The notes beneath the pieces are model-generated. The model worked only from the letters and a program-made list of their open reading frames with translations. It did no database searches and had not been told where the DNA came from. The position numbers and the translations under genes are program-made. From Polycladidibacter stylochi (GTDB lineage: Bacteria > Pseudomonadota > Alphaproteobacteria > Rhizobiales > Stappiaceae), in the NCBI RefSeq assembly GCF_001562055.1, contig NZ_LLWE01000019.1, forward strand, positions 161,756-225,755: a stretch of DNA of 64,000 nucleotides. The letters run 5' to 3'. Positions within the stretch are counted from its first letter, which is position 1; the number at the start of each line of letters is the position of its first letter. Positions 9,126-17,735 of the stretch are shown here, one piece after another.

Positions 9126-9809
9126 CTAGTTTTCAAGGCCCTCAGGAAATTCCAGTTTACGGGCCGAAACAAACTCCAATAGCGTATCACGGGCTTTTTG
9201 GTGTTTTTGTTGGTACAACTCCATTGCCTTGGGCTCATTGCCTTCGAGCACTGCTGCCAACACTTTTCGATGTATTAGGTTATCTTCTGGCGATTTGCCA
9301 CATTCTTGCGCTTGTAATAGACGGGCCCGATGGCTTTGATCCCACAGCCTAATTAAACAGCCATACAGTTGTTTATTTTCGCTCAATGTTAATAAGTACT
9401 CATGAAAGCTTCTGTCGGCGCCGGCCCAAACCGTCATCCGGTTCATTTCAATTGCCACATCCATAAGGTCCATGAGTTCTTGTAGACGTGATACCTCTTC
9501 TTCTTGTAATCCTCTTGCCAGAATTCCTTTAAGAGCAATCGGCTCCAGGGACTGCAATATTTCGTAGATATCAATAATATCTTTTGTGGTAATCGGCAGT
9601 ACCAGCATACCCTGGCGCGGCCGCACCCTGACCAACCCATCACGTTGCAACAAAAGCATGGCTTCCCGTACGGGGGTACGGCTCATGTTTAATGTTTCGG
9701 CAGCTTCACGCTCCAACAGCTGTGTTCCGGGGCGCATCTGGTTGTTTTGTATTGCTTCTTTAAGGCGACGATAGGCTATCGCAGTGTTAGATCTGTCACT
9801 CTTATTCAT
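9126..9809 (-). CDS. GntR-family transcriptional regulator, FCD subgroup
   Basis: 227 residues. The N-terminal winged helix-turn-helix is clear: IAYRRLKEAIQNNQMRPG, LLEREAAETLNMSRTPVREA and LLQRDGLVRVRPRQGMLV. The all-helical FCD effector domain follows (EILQSLEPIALKGIL, then WAGADRSFHEYLL, where the D..H pair fits metal or carboxylate binding). FCD regulators usually sense organic acids or sugar acids. It lies downstream of, and on the same strand as, the aromatic-acid genes at 10177-14848, but is separated from them by 367 bp and a hairpin, so it probably has its own promoter. Its ligand is not identifiable. Confidence 0.9.
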   Translation of the reverse strand: MNKSDRSNTAIAYRRLKEAIQNNQMRPGTQLLEREAAETLNMSRTPVREAMLLLQRDGLVRVRPRQGMLVLPITTKDIIDIYEILQSLEPIALKGILARGLQEEEVSRLQELMDLMDVAIEMNRMTVWAGADRSFHEYLLTLSENKQLYGCLIRLWDQSHRARLLQAQECGKSPEDNLIHRKVLAAVLEGNEPKAMELYQQKHQKARDTLLEFVSARKLEFPEGLEN

Positions 9810-10176
9810 TTTTTCAGCTTTATCGGGACTAGAAATAAAGTAATACGTTTAATCTATCTCATCTGAAGCTATGAGTCGAGTTTGCATATATTGCCAATCA
9901 TTGAGCTGGCGAATACCTTGAGATAATCTTAACTAACTGAAACAGCTGGGAAATTTAAGTACTTCGTAACATGCCCTAGGGTCAACTGCATTTTAAGCAA
10001 TTACCTTTTATTACAAAATACTACAAGTTCTTATAGGAATATTCATTTTTAGATAAACTTAAAAATACTAATAAACATGTTAATGGTAATCGCGGCAATA
10101 ATAGATAATTCATATTATCGTAATTGCCGCGAAAATTTCCGGTTACTTTACATAACCAACCGCAAGGTGAAGGAAA
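9810..10176. other. Intergenic region between the GntR gene and the VOC gene
   Basis: AT-rich 367-bp gap. It should hold the GntR promoter (minus strand, 9810 upward) and the transcription end of the catabolic operon coming from the right. The only clear structure is the hairpin at 10090-10132. No coding frame with family resemblance is seen. Confidence 0.6.
10090..10132 (-). terminator. Hairpin ending the VOC-to-fah operon
   Basis: TCGCGGCAAT (about 10090-10099) pairs with ATTGCCGCGA (about 10123-10132); the AT-rich interior (ATAATAGATAA/TTATCG) can extend the stem. It lies 45 bp beyond the VOC stop codon on the minus strand, and the flanks are A/T-rich. Confidence 0.55.
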
Positions 10177-10719
10177 CTAGCTGTTACCAAACTCCTTGGC
10201 GTGCAACCAGTCCGCATGCTTGGGCGCTTTTTTCGTGCGGCTCCATTCTTCCAGCATATCCCATTTCACAGCGTCCAGACGTTGCAACTTTTCCTCTTCA
10301 GCAGGATCAGGGCATGCTAGCTCGATACGGTGTCCATTCGGATCAAAGAAATAGATCGAGTGGAAGATTGAATGGTCGGTCACACCGAGTACATCAATGC
10401 CGTTTGCTTCCAGCTGCTCTTTGAAGGCAACCAGCGTGGCACGGTCTTTCACCTTGAAGGCGATATGTTGTACCCATACTGGCGTGTTGGGATCGCGACC
10501 CATTTCCGGCTTGGTTGGCAGCTCGAAAAAGGCAAGAACATTGCCATTCCCAGCATCTAGAAACAAATGCATGTAGGGGTCTGGCTCATGCGTGGAAGGC
10601 ACTTTATCCTCGGCAATAGCCAGAATAAAATCCATATTGAGATTTTTCGTGTACCACTCAACGGTTTCCTTGGCGTCCTTACACCGGTAGGCAACGTGGT
10701 GAATTTGCTCGATCTTCAT
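10177..10719 (-). CDS. VOC-superfamily protein, possible extradiol-type dioxygenase or isomerase
   Basis: 180 residues containing the paired beta-alpha-beta-beta-beta modules of the vicinal oxygen chelate fold. Metal-ligand candidates are His8 (IHHVAYRC), His85 (VQHIAFKV) and Glu133 (HRIELACPD), the His-His-Glu arrangement of this superfamily. It ends an operon of FAD monooxygenase, DUF2783, MBL-fold and fumarylacetoacetase genes. Its start is supported by GGAGG. In that setting it could open a dihydroxylated ring or act on a downstream intermediate; no separate homogentisate or gentisate dioxygenase occurs in the window. The exact reaction cannot be read from sequence. Confidence 0.8.
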   Translation of the reverse strand: MKIEQIHHVAYRCKDAKETVEWYTKNLNMDFILAIAEDKVPSTHEPDPYMHLFLDAGNGNVLAFFELPTKPEMGRDPNTPVWVQHIAFKVKDRATLVAFKEQLEANGIDVLGVTDHSIFHSIYFFDPNGHRIELACPDPAEEEKLQRLDAVKWDMLEEWSRTKKAPKHADWLHAKEFGNS

Positions 10720-10731
10720 GGTCTTTCCTCC

Positions 10732-10944
10732 TCAACTGCGCTCGGTCGTGGGCATGGTTTCTTTTGCCAGGGCCAAAGCCTCGGCCAGCACCGCGCGATC
10801 ACCAATATGATTGGCGAGAATAAGCACAAGCCGCGCGTTCATGCTGGTACTTTGCGCATCACTCAGGCCCGTGTGGCTATCAATCAGCTCTTGATAAAAG
10901 CCATCGGGATCATTGAGATTGGGTTGCTCTACAAGCTGGCTCAT
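10732..10944 (-). CDS. DUF2783 small protein
   Basis: 70 residues. NLNDPDGFYQELIDSHTGLS and LVLILANHIGDRAVLAEAL match the DUF2783 family, short acidic proteins found beside FAD monooxygenases of aromatic catabolism. Function is unknown; an accessory or stabilising role for the monooxygenase is only inferred. The start codon overlaps the monooxygenase stop (ATGA arrangement), so translation is coupled. Twelve bases separate it from the VOC gene. Confidence 0.85.
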   Translation of the reverse strand: MSQLVEQPNLNDPDGFYQELIDSHTGLSDAQSTSMNARLVLILANHIGDRAVLAEALALAKETMPTTERS

Positions 10945-12572
10945 GCGGTAACCTCCTGCGTTAGATTTCCAGTGGCGATGCGCATGGCCTCTTGAACCGA
11001 GGCTTCGTCATAGCTCACAAAGCGGGCAGCGATATGCTGGTCCGGGCGCAACAGGTAAATGGCAGATCGCGCCTCTCCCAAATAGCGCTCTTGCAGGCTT
11101 TTATCGGGCAATTGCGCGGTGTTAATGGAAAGCGATTCAATTGTGATGCCATCCACATCCAAGCTAACCGGTACATCACAGTTAATAGCCAATAACTGGA
11201 ACTTGTTGCCTAATTGCTCCAGCAAATACCCCTTTTCAAGCGGGGCATCACTGGCCGGCGCACCGGGACGGGTGCGCTTTGGCATATGCGGCACATCTGC
11301 CCCATTCAAGGAAGAACCATCGTAAACAGCTGGAACAGACAAGCGGCCCGAATTAACAAGTGGGCGGGCAAATGCAGCTTTCTCGGCCAAGTCCAGCACC
11401 GCATTACGGAAGATGCGGCTCATATTGGACTTGGGCGTGATAAAGTCCGTAGAACGGGAGGAGTTGAGAATGTTCTCGTCCGCCGCATAAATGCGCTCTT
11501 CATCATAGGTATCAAGCAAACTCAATGGCGCTTTATTCTCCATGACCAGCTTGAGTTTCCAAATGAGGTTGTCGGTATCTTGCAGACCCGAGTTGGCACC
11601 GCGTGCACCAAATGGCGACACCTGATGAGCACTATCACCTGCAAAAATGACCCGCCCTTTGCGGAACTGCTCCATACGTCGACACTGGAAGGTGTAGATT
11701 GAAACCCATTCCAACTCGAAATTCACATCCTCGCCCAGCATGGCTTTGAGGCGCGGAATGACGTTTTCTTCCTTTTTCTCTTCTTCCTTGTCGATATCCC
11801 AGCCCAATTGCAAATCAATGCGCCAAACATTGTCGGGCTGCTTGTGTAACAGTGCCGATTGGCCACGATTGAAAGGCGGATCGAACCAGAACCAGCGCTC
11901 TGTTGGGAAGCTTGCATCCATAATCACATCGGCAATGAGGAAGTTGTCCTCAAACACGCGGCCGACAAAGTCCAGCCCGAGCATGGAACGGATTGGCGAA
12001 GCAGCCCCATCACAGGCAATCACCCAATCGGCTTCAATAGTGTAGGTACCCTCCGGTGTTTCCAATTGAACACTGGCATAGTCTTCGCCCTGATCAAGCG
12101 CGACAACCTTGTTGTTGCCACGTATTTCAATGGGTTTACCCTGCGCTTGCAGCTCTTTAACCCGATCAACCAAATACTCTTCGAAATAGTATTGCTGTAG
12201 ATTGATAAAGGCCGGTCGCTTATGGCCATCTTCGGGCAACAGGTCGAACTGATAGACTTGGCGCTCATCGAAAAACACCTTGCCCACATTCCACTGAACA
12301 CCCTTATCGACGAACTGGTCGCCACAACCGATACGATCCAAGATTTCCAGCGGACGCTTGGCGTAACACACAGCGCGTGAGCCCCAGCTCACCTTGTCGT
12401 TATCATCAACCACCACGACTGGAATGTCATTCATCGCCAGTTCAATGGCTGCAGCAAGCCCAATTGGGCCTGCTCCTACCACAACCACTTTATGGCGCAC
12501 CGCTTTAGGTGCGTCTTGATCTGCCGAACGGACATAAGGATACAGCGGTACTTCAAATATCTTTTTAGACAT
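10941..12572 (-). CDS. FAD-dependent aromatic monooxygenase (MhpA/hydroxybenzoate hydroxylase type)
   Basis: 543 residues from the ATG at 12572, which has GGGAGG six bases upstream; a longer frame to 12623 is less likely. The Rossmann motif VVVGAGPIGLAAAIELA is near residues 29-45, the DG motif appears as CDGAASPIRSMLG, and the FAD ribityl motif as GRVIFAGDSAHQVSPFGARG. These place it in the single-component flavoprotein hydroxylases, with a C-terminal thioredoxin-like extension typical of the MhpA/PheA branch. It probably hydroxylates a phenolic acid so that the ring can be cleaved towards a fumarylpyruvate- or fumarylacetoacetate-type product, given the fah and maiA neighbours. The substrate is not determined. 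Confidence 0.85.
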   Translation of the reverse strand: MSKKIFEVPLYPYVRSADQDAPKAVRHKVVVVGAGPIGLAAAIELAMNDIPVVVVDDNDKVSWGSRAVCYAKRPLEILDRIGCGDQFVDKGVQWNVGKVFFDERQVYQFDLLPEDGHKRPAFINLQQYYFEEYLVDRVKELQAQGKPIEIRGNNKVVALDQGEDYASVQLETPEGTYTIEADWVIACDGAASPIRSMLGLDFVGRVFEDNFLIADVIMDASFPTERWFWFDPPFNRGQSALLHKQPDNVWRIDLQLGWDIDKEEEKKEENVIPRLKAMLGEDVNFELEWVSIYTFQCRRMEQFRKGRVIFAGDSAHQVSPFGARGANSGLQDTDNLIWKLKLVMENKAPLSLLDTYDEERIYAADENILNSSRSTDFITPKSNMSRIFRNAVLDLAEKAAFARPLVNSGRLSVPAVYDGSSLNGADVPHMPKRTRPGAPASDAPLEKGYLLEQLGNKFQLLAINCDVPVSLDVDGITIESLSINTAQLPDKSLQERYLGEARSAIYLLRPDQHIAARFVSYDEASVQEAMRIATGNLTQEVTA

Positions 12573-12601
12573 GGATTGCCTCCCAACAATCAAAGTGCCA
12601 A

Positions 12602-13552
12602 TTAACCTTGAAGTGCAGCCCACATTTCGCGGTCACGCTCGGCGGTCCAGATACGCGGGGTATCAATGCCGCGTGCTTCGTCAAAAGCGCGGGCCACATT
12701 AAACGGCAGGCAATGCTCATAGATGGCGTAATCTTGGAATTTTGGATCGCACTCGGCGCGGCAGGCGTCCCACGCCTCTTTCAACGTACCACCACGGGCG
12801 GCAACCTGCGCAACCGGCGTATAGGTAGACATGACAAAGTCACGGGTATTTTCAATGGCTTTATTGACCATTTCTGTACCAACCAGCGCATCACCACGCC
12901 CTGGCGCAATCGCTTTTGGCTGATAGGCCTTGATAGCATCAAGCGTTGTGCTCCAGTCTTTAAAATGGCCATCACCACAATAACAGGCAGAATGGAACTC
13001 AACGATATCGCCCGTAAACATCACGCCTTCATCTGGCACCCATGCCACAATATCACCTGCCGTATGTGCGCGGCCCAAGTGCATCAGCTCAACCTTGCGC
13101 TTGCCCATATTAATGGTCATGCGGTTTTGAAAGGTCATTGTGGGCCATGTGAGGCCGGGAATGCTATCGGCTGCCTGAAACAAACGTGGAAAGCGGCCAT
13201 ACTCTGAATCCCAATCTTCCTGACCGCGCTCGTAAATCATCGCCTCGCATTTGTCGGAGGCAATAATCTCTGAGGCACCATAGGCGGAGGCTCCGAGTAC
13301 ACGAACAGCGTGGTAATGGCTCAGCGTGACGTATTTAATGGGTTTATCTGTCACTTCACGGACTTTTTCGATGACCATCTGCGCCATAATTGGCGTTGCT
13401 TGGGCATCGATGACCATAACGCTGTCATCTCCAATAATCACACCGGTGTTTGGGTCACCTTCTGCAGTGAAGGCGTATAAATCGCGACCCACTTCGGTGA
13501 AAGAAATGTTTTTTGCTTCCATATCGCCAGTCGAGGCAAATGCTTTCGCCAT
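12602..13552 (-). CDS. MBL-fold metallo-hydrolase with altered HxHxDH motif
   Basis: 316 residues with the metallo-beta-lactamase fold: GVIIGDDSVMVIDAQATP, then TLSHYHAVRVLGAS, LGRAHTAGDIVAW and GVMFTGDIVEFHSACYCGDGH. His79 and His81 of the usual HxHxDH motif are present, but Asp and the last His are replaced by Val83 and Arg84. The later His (GRAHTAGD) and Asp (FTGD) ligands are kept. Such proteins recur in flavoprotein-hydroxylase/fumarylacetoacetase clusters; the function is not established. A hydrolase or thioesterase role is possible, but with a mono-metal or non-canonical site. The start has AAGGAG eight bases upstream, inside the end of fah. Confidence 0.85.
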   Translation of the reverse strand: MAKAFASTGDMEAKNISFTEVGRDLYAFTAEGDPNTGVIIGDDSVMVIDAQATPIMAQMVIEKVREVTDKPIKYVTLSHYHAVRVLGASAYGASEIIASDKCEAMIYERGQEDWDSEYGRFPRLFQAADSIPGLTWPTMTFQNRMTINMGKRKVELMHLGRAHTAGDIVAWVPDEGVMFTGDIVEFHSACYCGDGHFKDWSTTLDAIKAYQPKAIAPGRGDALVGTEMVNKAIENTRDFVMSTYTPVAQVAARGGTLKEAWDACRAECDPKFQDYAIYEHCLPFNVARAFDEARGIDTPRIWTAERDREMWAALQG

Positions 13553-13555
13553 AAT

Positions 13556-14848
13556 TCAGGCTCCTTGTTTTTCTGATAATGCAGGGGTAAAGGCAGGTGC
13601 TGGCAAAACGGTACCAACGCAGCTACCAAATCCAACGCGATAGCCATCGCCCTGCGCCCATCCTGTTAATGAAAGTGTATCGCCATCTTCGATAAAGGTG
13701 CGCTGCTCGCCGCCCTCAAGAGTAATCGGCTCCTTACCACCCCATGTGAGTTCCATTAGCGAACCGAACTCGGATTTTTCGGCACCTGAAATCGTGCCCG
13801 AACCTAGCAGGTCACCGGTATTCATTTTACAACCGCCAATGGCGTGGTGGGTGAGCTGCTGGGCTGCAGAATAATACATGCGGTTATAATTGGTGTGGCA
13901 CAGCAGTGTTGGTGTTGCTGCACCTTTAGGCTGCATATGTGCCTGTAGCTCGATATCGTAAATCATTGGCCCCGGTTCATCGAGATACGGCAATAACTCT
14001 TTTTCGCGGGGCGGCGTGCTCGTGCGGAATTCTTCCAATGCGGCTTTTGTGACCACCCACGGGCTGATGGAGGTGGCAAATGCCTTGGCCTGAAACGGCC
14101 CGAGGGGTTGATACTCCCAGCCTTGAATATCTCTGGCGGACCAATCGTTTAGCAATACATAACCGAAGATCATATCGTCGGCTTGTTGCACAGTAATCGG
14201 CTCGCCCATTTTGCTCGGCGTACCGACAACCGCGCCCATTTCCAGCTCGATATCCAAGCGGGCACAGGGTTTAAAGCTTGGCACTTGCGCGGTTGGCGCT
14301 TTGGTTTGCCCAAGCGGGCGCACAACATCGGTACCGCTAACAACAACAGTGGAAGCGCGGCCATTATAACCAATCGGAATATGAAGCCAGTTGGGCGGCA
14401 AAGCATTTTCAGCCCCACGTAAAATTGTGCCAATATTCATGGCGTGCTGTTTGCCCGCATAAAAATCGGTGTATTCGGCAACTTTGAAAGGCAGATACAG
14501 CTCTGCCTCGCTCATGGGCACCAGTACTCTGGCAGTAAGCTCTGCATTGCCTTGCAGCGCGTCAACACCACCTTCTTTGAACAGTTCTTGTAGGCGGACA
14601 CGCACACTATCCCAAGCACTTTTGCCCAGCTCCATAAAGCTATTGAGTGCTGGCTGATTGAACACAGGCACAGAATTGCCAGCATCAATAAGCCCCTCTT
14701 TTTCGAGCAGTGCAAGATCGATAATTTGATCGCCCAATGCGGCACCGCAACGCGGTGTCTCCCCTACCCGTGCAAATACCCCATAGGGCAAGTTTTGAAT
14801 AGGAAAATGGCTTAGATGATCGTTGGCGGACTGGACCCAGCTTTTCAT
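13556..14848 (-). CDS. fahA: Fumarylacetoacetase
   Basis: 430 residues, the full eukaryote/proteobacterium FAH length. Motifs visible are YTDFYAGKQHAMNIG (metal and catalytic region), RLDIELEMGAVVG (Glu ligands), LLNDWSARDIQGWEYQPLGPF, KAFATSISPWVV and NTGDLLGSGTISG. It hydrolyses fumarylacetoacetate to fumarate and acetoacetate, the last step of tyrosine/homogentisate breakdown. It is first in a five-gene minus-strand operon; the MBL-fold start codon lies four bases beyond this stop. It is divergent from a MarR gene, with a palindromic operator over its promoter. Confidence 0.95.
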   Translation of the reverse strand: MKSWVQSANDHLSHFPIQNLPYGVFARVGETPRCGAALGDQIIDLALLEKEGLIDAGNSVPVFNQPALNSFMELGKSAWDSVRVRLQELFKEGGVDALQGNAELTARVLVPMSEAELYLPFKVAEYTDFYAGKQHAMNIGTILRGAENALPPNWLHIPIGYNGRASTVVVSGTDVVRPLGQTKAPTAQVPSFKPCARLDIELEMGAVVGTPSKMGEPITVQQADDMIFGYVLLNDWSARDIQGWEYQPLGPFQAKAFATSISPWVVTKAALEEFRTSTPPREKELLPYLDEPGPMIYDIELQAHMQPKGAATPTLLCHTNYNRMYYSAAQQLTHHAIGGCKMNTGDLLGSGTISGAEKSEFGSLMELTWGGKEPITLEGGEQRTFIEDGDTLSLTGWAQGDGYRVGFGSCVGTVLPAPAFTPALSEKQGA

Positions 14849-15158
14849 AGATAATACCCAAATTGAAAATTGAGGCGATGGCAGCTTGCCTGAACAAGGC
14901 TGCGATATATTTGAGTATTTAAATTAGTTTCATTTGCAACTTTGTCAATGACAATAGCAAGTAATAAGGGCGAAACCGACTAGTCCATTCGTTTAACACA
15001 TTATTTTTATCGTATAATATCAGTAGCTTAATTATTAATATTTGTAATATTTTACTGATTTACCATTTAGTTGCATTTGTTACTTTTATATTTTATGTAT
15101 AGATTTATCTTCAACACCTCAATGAGGGTAACACTTTGCCAAAGAGAAGCACGCCTGT
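14849..15158. other. Divergent promoter region between fahA and marR
   Basis: 310-bp AT-rich gap. It contains the minus-strand fah promoter and operator at 14921-14954. The plus-strand MarR promoter is not clear; the stretch at 15000-15115 is very AT-rich, with several candidate -10 boxes. Confidence 0.7.
14921..14954 (-). promoter_or_regulatory. Sigma70 promoter of fahA with overlapping MarR-type operator
   Basis: On the minus strand TTGACA (14948-14943), a 16-bp spacer and TAATTT (14926-14921) form a good promoter, giving a leader of about 66 nt. The -35 box lies inside the perfect 13-bp palindrome TTGTCAATGACAA (14942-14954), a typical MarR-type site, next to the divergent marR gene. Confidence 0.65.
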
Positions 15159-15614
15159 ATGCACTTTGATCTTGTAGACTTTTTTCCATATCAAGTTCGG
15201 CTGTTTGCCAGTCGCGTGGGTGATGTGGTGGCACATGTATATACCAAGGAATACGGCTTAAGTGTTTCGGAGTGGCGTGCTCTTTCTATTTTGGGAAGCG
15301 CTGACGGGCTTTCGGCCAATGAAGTGGTTGCCCGCTCAAGTATGGACAAGGTCAATGTAAGCCGCGCCGTTCAATCGCTGCGCAAGCGCAATTTGGTCAA
15401 GCGCGACATTGATGGCGCAGACCGTAGAAAATCTGTACTGCGGCTGACACAAGAAGGGCGCGATATTTACAACAAGATTGTACCGCTGGTTATTGATGCT
15501 GACAAACAGCTAACCGCTACTTTGAGTAGTGACGAAAAACATCAGCTCACGGTTTTGATGCAAAAAGTACAGCAACAAGCCAAGCAAATTTTGAAAGACC
15601 AGAACCCCACTTAA
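15159..15614 (+). CDS. MarR-family transcriptional regulator
   Basis: 151 residues with the MarR winged helix: YGLSVSEWRALSILG, GLSANEVVARSSMDKVNVSRAVQSL, then the wing KRDIDGADRRKSVLRLTQEG. It is transcribed away from the fah operon and just ahead of maleylacetoacetate isomerase (31-bp gap). Local regulators of homogentisate genes are commonly MarR- or IclR-type. Together with the TTGTCAATGACAA palindrome on the fah promoter this suggests aromatic-acid-responsive repression (inference). Confidence 0.92.
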   Translation: MHFDLVDFFPYQVRLFASRVGDVVAHVYTKEYGLSVSEWRALSILGSADGLSANEVVARSSMDKVNVSRAVQSLRKRNLVKRDIDGADRRKSVLRLTQEGRDIYNKIVPLVIDADKQLTATLSSDEKHQLTVLMQKVQQQAKQILKDQNPT

Positions 15615-15645
15615 GAATTAAACGTGTATTTGGGAGAGAGCACAC

Positions 15646-16290
15646 GTGGACACAGTTACTTTATATGATTATTGGCGCTCGTCGGCCAGTTACCGCCTTC
15701 GCATTGCTTTAAACCTTAAGGGCATTCGTTATGAGTGTGAAGCCGTTGACTTATTGTCGGCTGAGCAAAAATCGGTAGCTAACCTGGCTCGCAATGCCCA
15801 GGGACTTGTGCCCTCACTCGACTTAAATGGTGATATACTCACCCAATCATTGGCGATAATCGAGTACCTTGACGAATTGCACCCGGAACCCGCTTTTTTA
15901 CCGGCAACGGCACGGGAGCGGGCAAGGGTACGCGCACTAGCTTATGCCATAGCTATGGAAATACACCCTGTTTGCAATATTGGTGTGGTGGACCAGTTTA
16001 TGGCCATGACAGATGCCAAACCCGAAATCAAACAACAATGGATGCAAACCATTATTCGTAAAGGGTTACTGGCCTTTGAAAAAATGCTGCAACACCCGGA
16101 TACCGGGCGTTTTTGCCATGGCGACCAGATTGGACTGGCCGACATTTGCCTATTGCCACAGGTTTATAATGCCGACCGCTGGGGGGCGAAGCGGGACGAC
16201 TTACCTTTAATAAGCGGTATCGTCGAGCGGGCAAACAATTTGGAAGCTGTAAAACAGGCTTACCCAACTGACCCGGCAAAGGCACCATAG
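15646..16290 (+). CDS. maiA: Maleylacetoacetate isomerase (zeta-class GST)
   Basis: 214 residues from a GTG start preceded by GGGAGAGAG. The zeta-GST signature SSASYRLRIALNLKGI is near the N-terminus, with LTQSLAIIEYLDE in the thioredoxin domain and FCHGDQIGLADICLLPQVYNA in the helical domain. It isomerises maleylacetoacetate to fumarylacetoacetate using glutathione, directly before fumarylacetoacetase. It follows the MarR gene in the same transcript. Confidence 0.93.
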   Translation: MDTVTLYDYWRSSASYRLRIALNLKGIRYECEAVDLLSAEQKSVANLARNAQGLVPSLDLNGDILTQSLAIIEYLDELHPEPAFLPATARERARVRALAYAIAMEIHPVCNIGVVDQFMAMTDAKPEIKQQWMQTIIRKGLLAFEKMLQHPDTGRFCHGDQIGLADICLLPQVYNADRWGAKRDDLPLISGIVERANNLEAVKQAYPTDPAKAP

Positions 16291-16435
16291 CCCACCTGTA
16301 AGATACCGGTGATTTTAAAGGTTTTACATCACACGACTTGCTTGTTGCGCAGAATTATAGCTAAACTTACCTTATTGTTTGAACGTTGCTTTTATTCTGC
16401 GCCCATTACCGGGCCATGCCACTCATGAGGCCCAT

Positions 16436-17713
16436 ATGCAACAAGACCCAAAAGCATTTTTACGCCATTTGTTTTATGAGGCTGTTGAAGCGGCCTTGCC
16501 CAAAAACAAAATAAGAGCTTATTTACCAAGTCCACCACCCGAGGGCGGTCGTGTTGTGGTTATTGGCGCCGGTAAAGCCAGCGCCGCGATGGCACAAGAG
16601 TTGGAAGCATGTTGGCACGGCCCGCTCACCGGCCTTGTTGTTACCCGTTACGGGCATGGCGCGGATTGCAAGCACATAGAAATAGTTGAAGCAGGCCACC
16701 CCCTACCGGATGAAACCGGCGCTAAGGCTGCACAAACAATACTGGAACTGGTGAAAGACCTTGGCGAGAACGACCTTGTTATTGGCCTGTTTTCTGGTGG
16801 CGGATCGGCCCTTTTACCCATGCCGCAAGACGATATTAGCCTCAATGAAAAGCAGCAGATAAACCGCGCCCTGTTGTTAAGCGGTGCCAGTATCGGTGAA
16901 ATGAACTGCGTACGCCGTCACCTCTCGCAAATAAAAGGCGGGCACCTGGCCAAAGCATGTGCGCCAGCAAGAATCGTGAATCTCTTAATCTCCGACGTAC
17001 CCGGCGATGCCCCCTCTACGATTGCCTCTGGCCCTTTAGTGGGGGACGCAACAACCTGTGCGGATGCGCTGGAGATTTTAGAAAGATACCGTATCGCCAT
17101 TTCCAGTCGCATTCGCGCCGGTTTGACCTCTGGCCAGTTCGAAACTGTTTCTCCTGAAATACTTGATACCCAATCAATACACACTCACGTGATTGCCCGC
17201 ACACAGCTTTCACTTGAAGCTGCTGCCAATGCCGCTCAATCCATGGGTGTCAGCGCACATATTCTTGGTGATTCACTTGAGGGGGAAGCGCGGGACGTTG
17301 GGCGTGTGCATGCCGGTATTGCAGCACAAGTACTAAACCATCAGCAACCATTTTCCAGCCCCTGCGTCTTGCTCTCAGGCGGTGAGACCAGCGTTACGGT
17401 TAAGGGAAACGGGCGCGGCGGGCGCAATGTGGAGTTTTTGCTTTCGTGTTTGCTGGCATGCGAGGCAGGCAGTAATATTTATGCTCTTGCAGCCGATACT
17501 GACGGCGTTGACGGCTTGGAAGAAATTGCCGGAGCTGTGTTTGGACCCGATAGTTTTAAAAGAGCCAAGGCAATGGGACTGAACCCCCTTGAGTTTTTAA
17601 AGCGAAATGACGGGCATAGTTTTTTTGAGGCACTGGGAGACCAAATTATCACGGGCCCGACGCGAACCAATGTCAATGATTTCCGAGCCTTGCTCATTGG
17701 TTGGGAAAGGTAG
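16436..17713 (+). CDS. Glycerate 2-kinase (GckA/TtuD, MOFRL family)
   Basis: About 425 residues from ATG 16436, which has GAGG five bases upstream; a TTG at 16379 is an unlikely alternative. VVVIGAGKASAAMAQELE and GHPLPDETGAKAAQ lie in the N-terminal DUF4147 domain, GLFSGGGSALLPMP is the nucleotide/substrate region, and the C-terminal MOFRL domain shows LLSGGETSVTVKGNGRGGRN and ALAADTDGVDG. It phosphorylates D-glycerate to 2-phosphoglycerate, linking hydroxypyruvate or tartronate metabolism to glycolysis. It stands alone between maiA and a convergent Lrp gene. Confidence 0.92.
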   Translation: MQQDPKAFLRHLFYEAVEAALPKNKIRAYLPSPPPEGGRVVVIGAGKASAAMAQELEACWHGPLTGLVVTRYGHGADCKHIEIVEAGHPLPDETGAKAAQTILELVKDLGENDLVIGLFSGGGSALLPMPQDDISLNEKQQINRALLLSGASIGEMNCVRRHLSQIKGGHLAKACAPARIVNLLISDVPGDAPSTIASGPLVGDATTCADALEILERYRIAISSRIRAGLTSGQFETVSPEILDTQSIHTHVIARTQLSLEAAANAAQSMGVSAHILGDSLEGEARDVGRVHAGIAAQVLNHQQPFSSPCVLLSGGETSVTVKGNGRGGRNVEFLLSCLLACEAGSNIYALAADTDGVDGLEEIAGAVFGPDSFKRAKAMGLNPLEFLKRNDGHSFFEALGDQIITGPTRTNVNDFRALLIGWER

Positions 17714-17735
17714 ACTTACTGCAACCCTACCGCTT

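Noticed and set aside
9092..9352. 86-codon plus-strand frame
   Set aside because: It is antisense to the GntR regulator gene and has no family resemblance.
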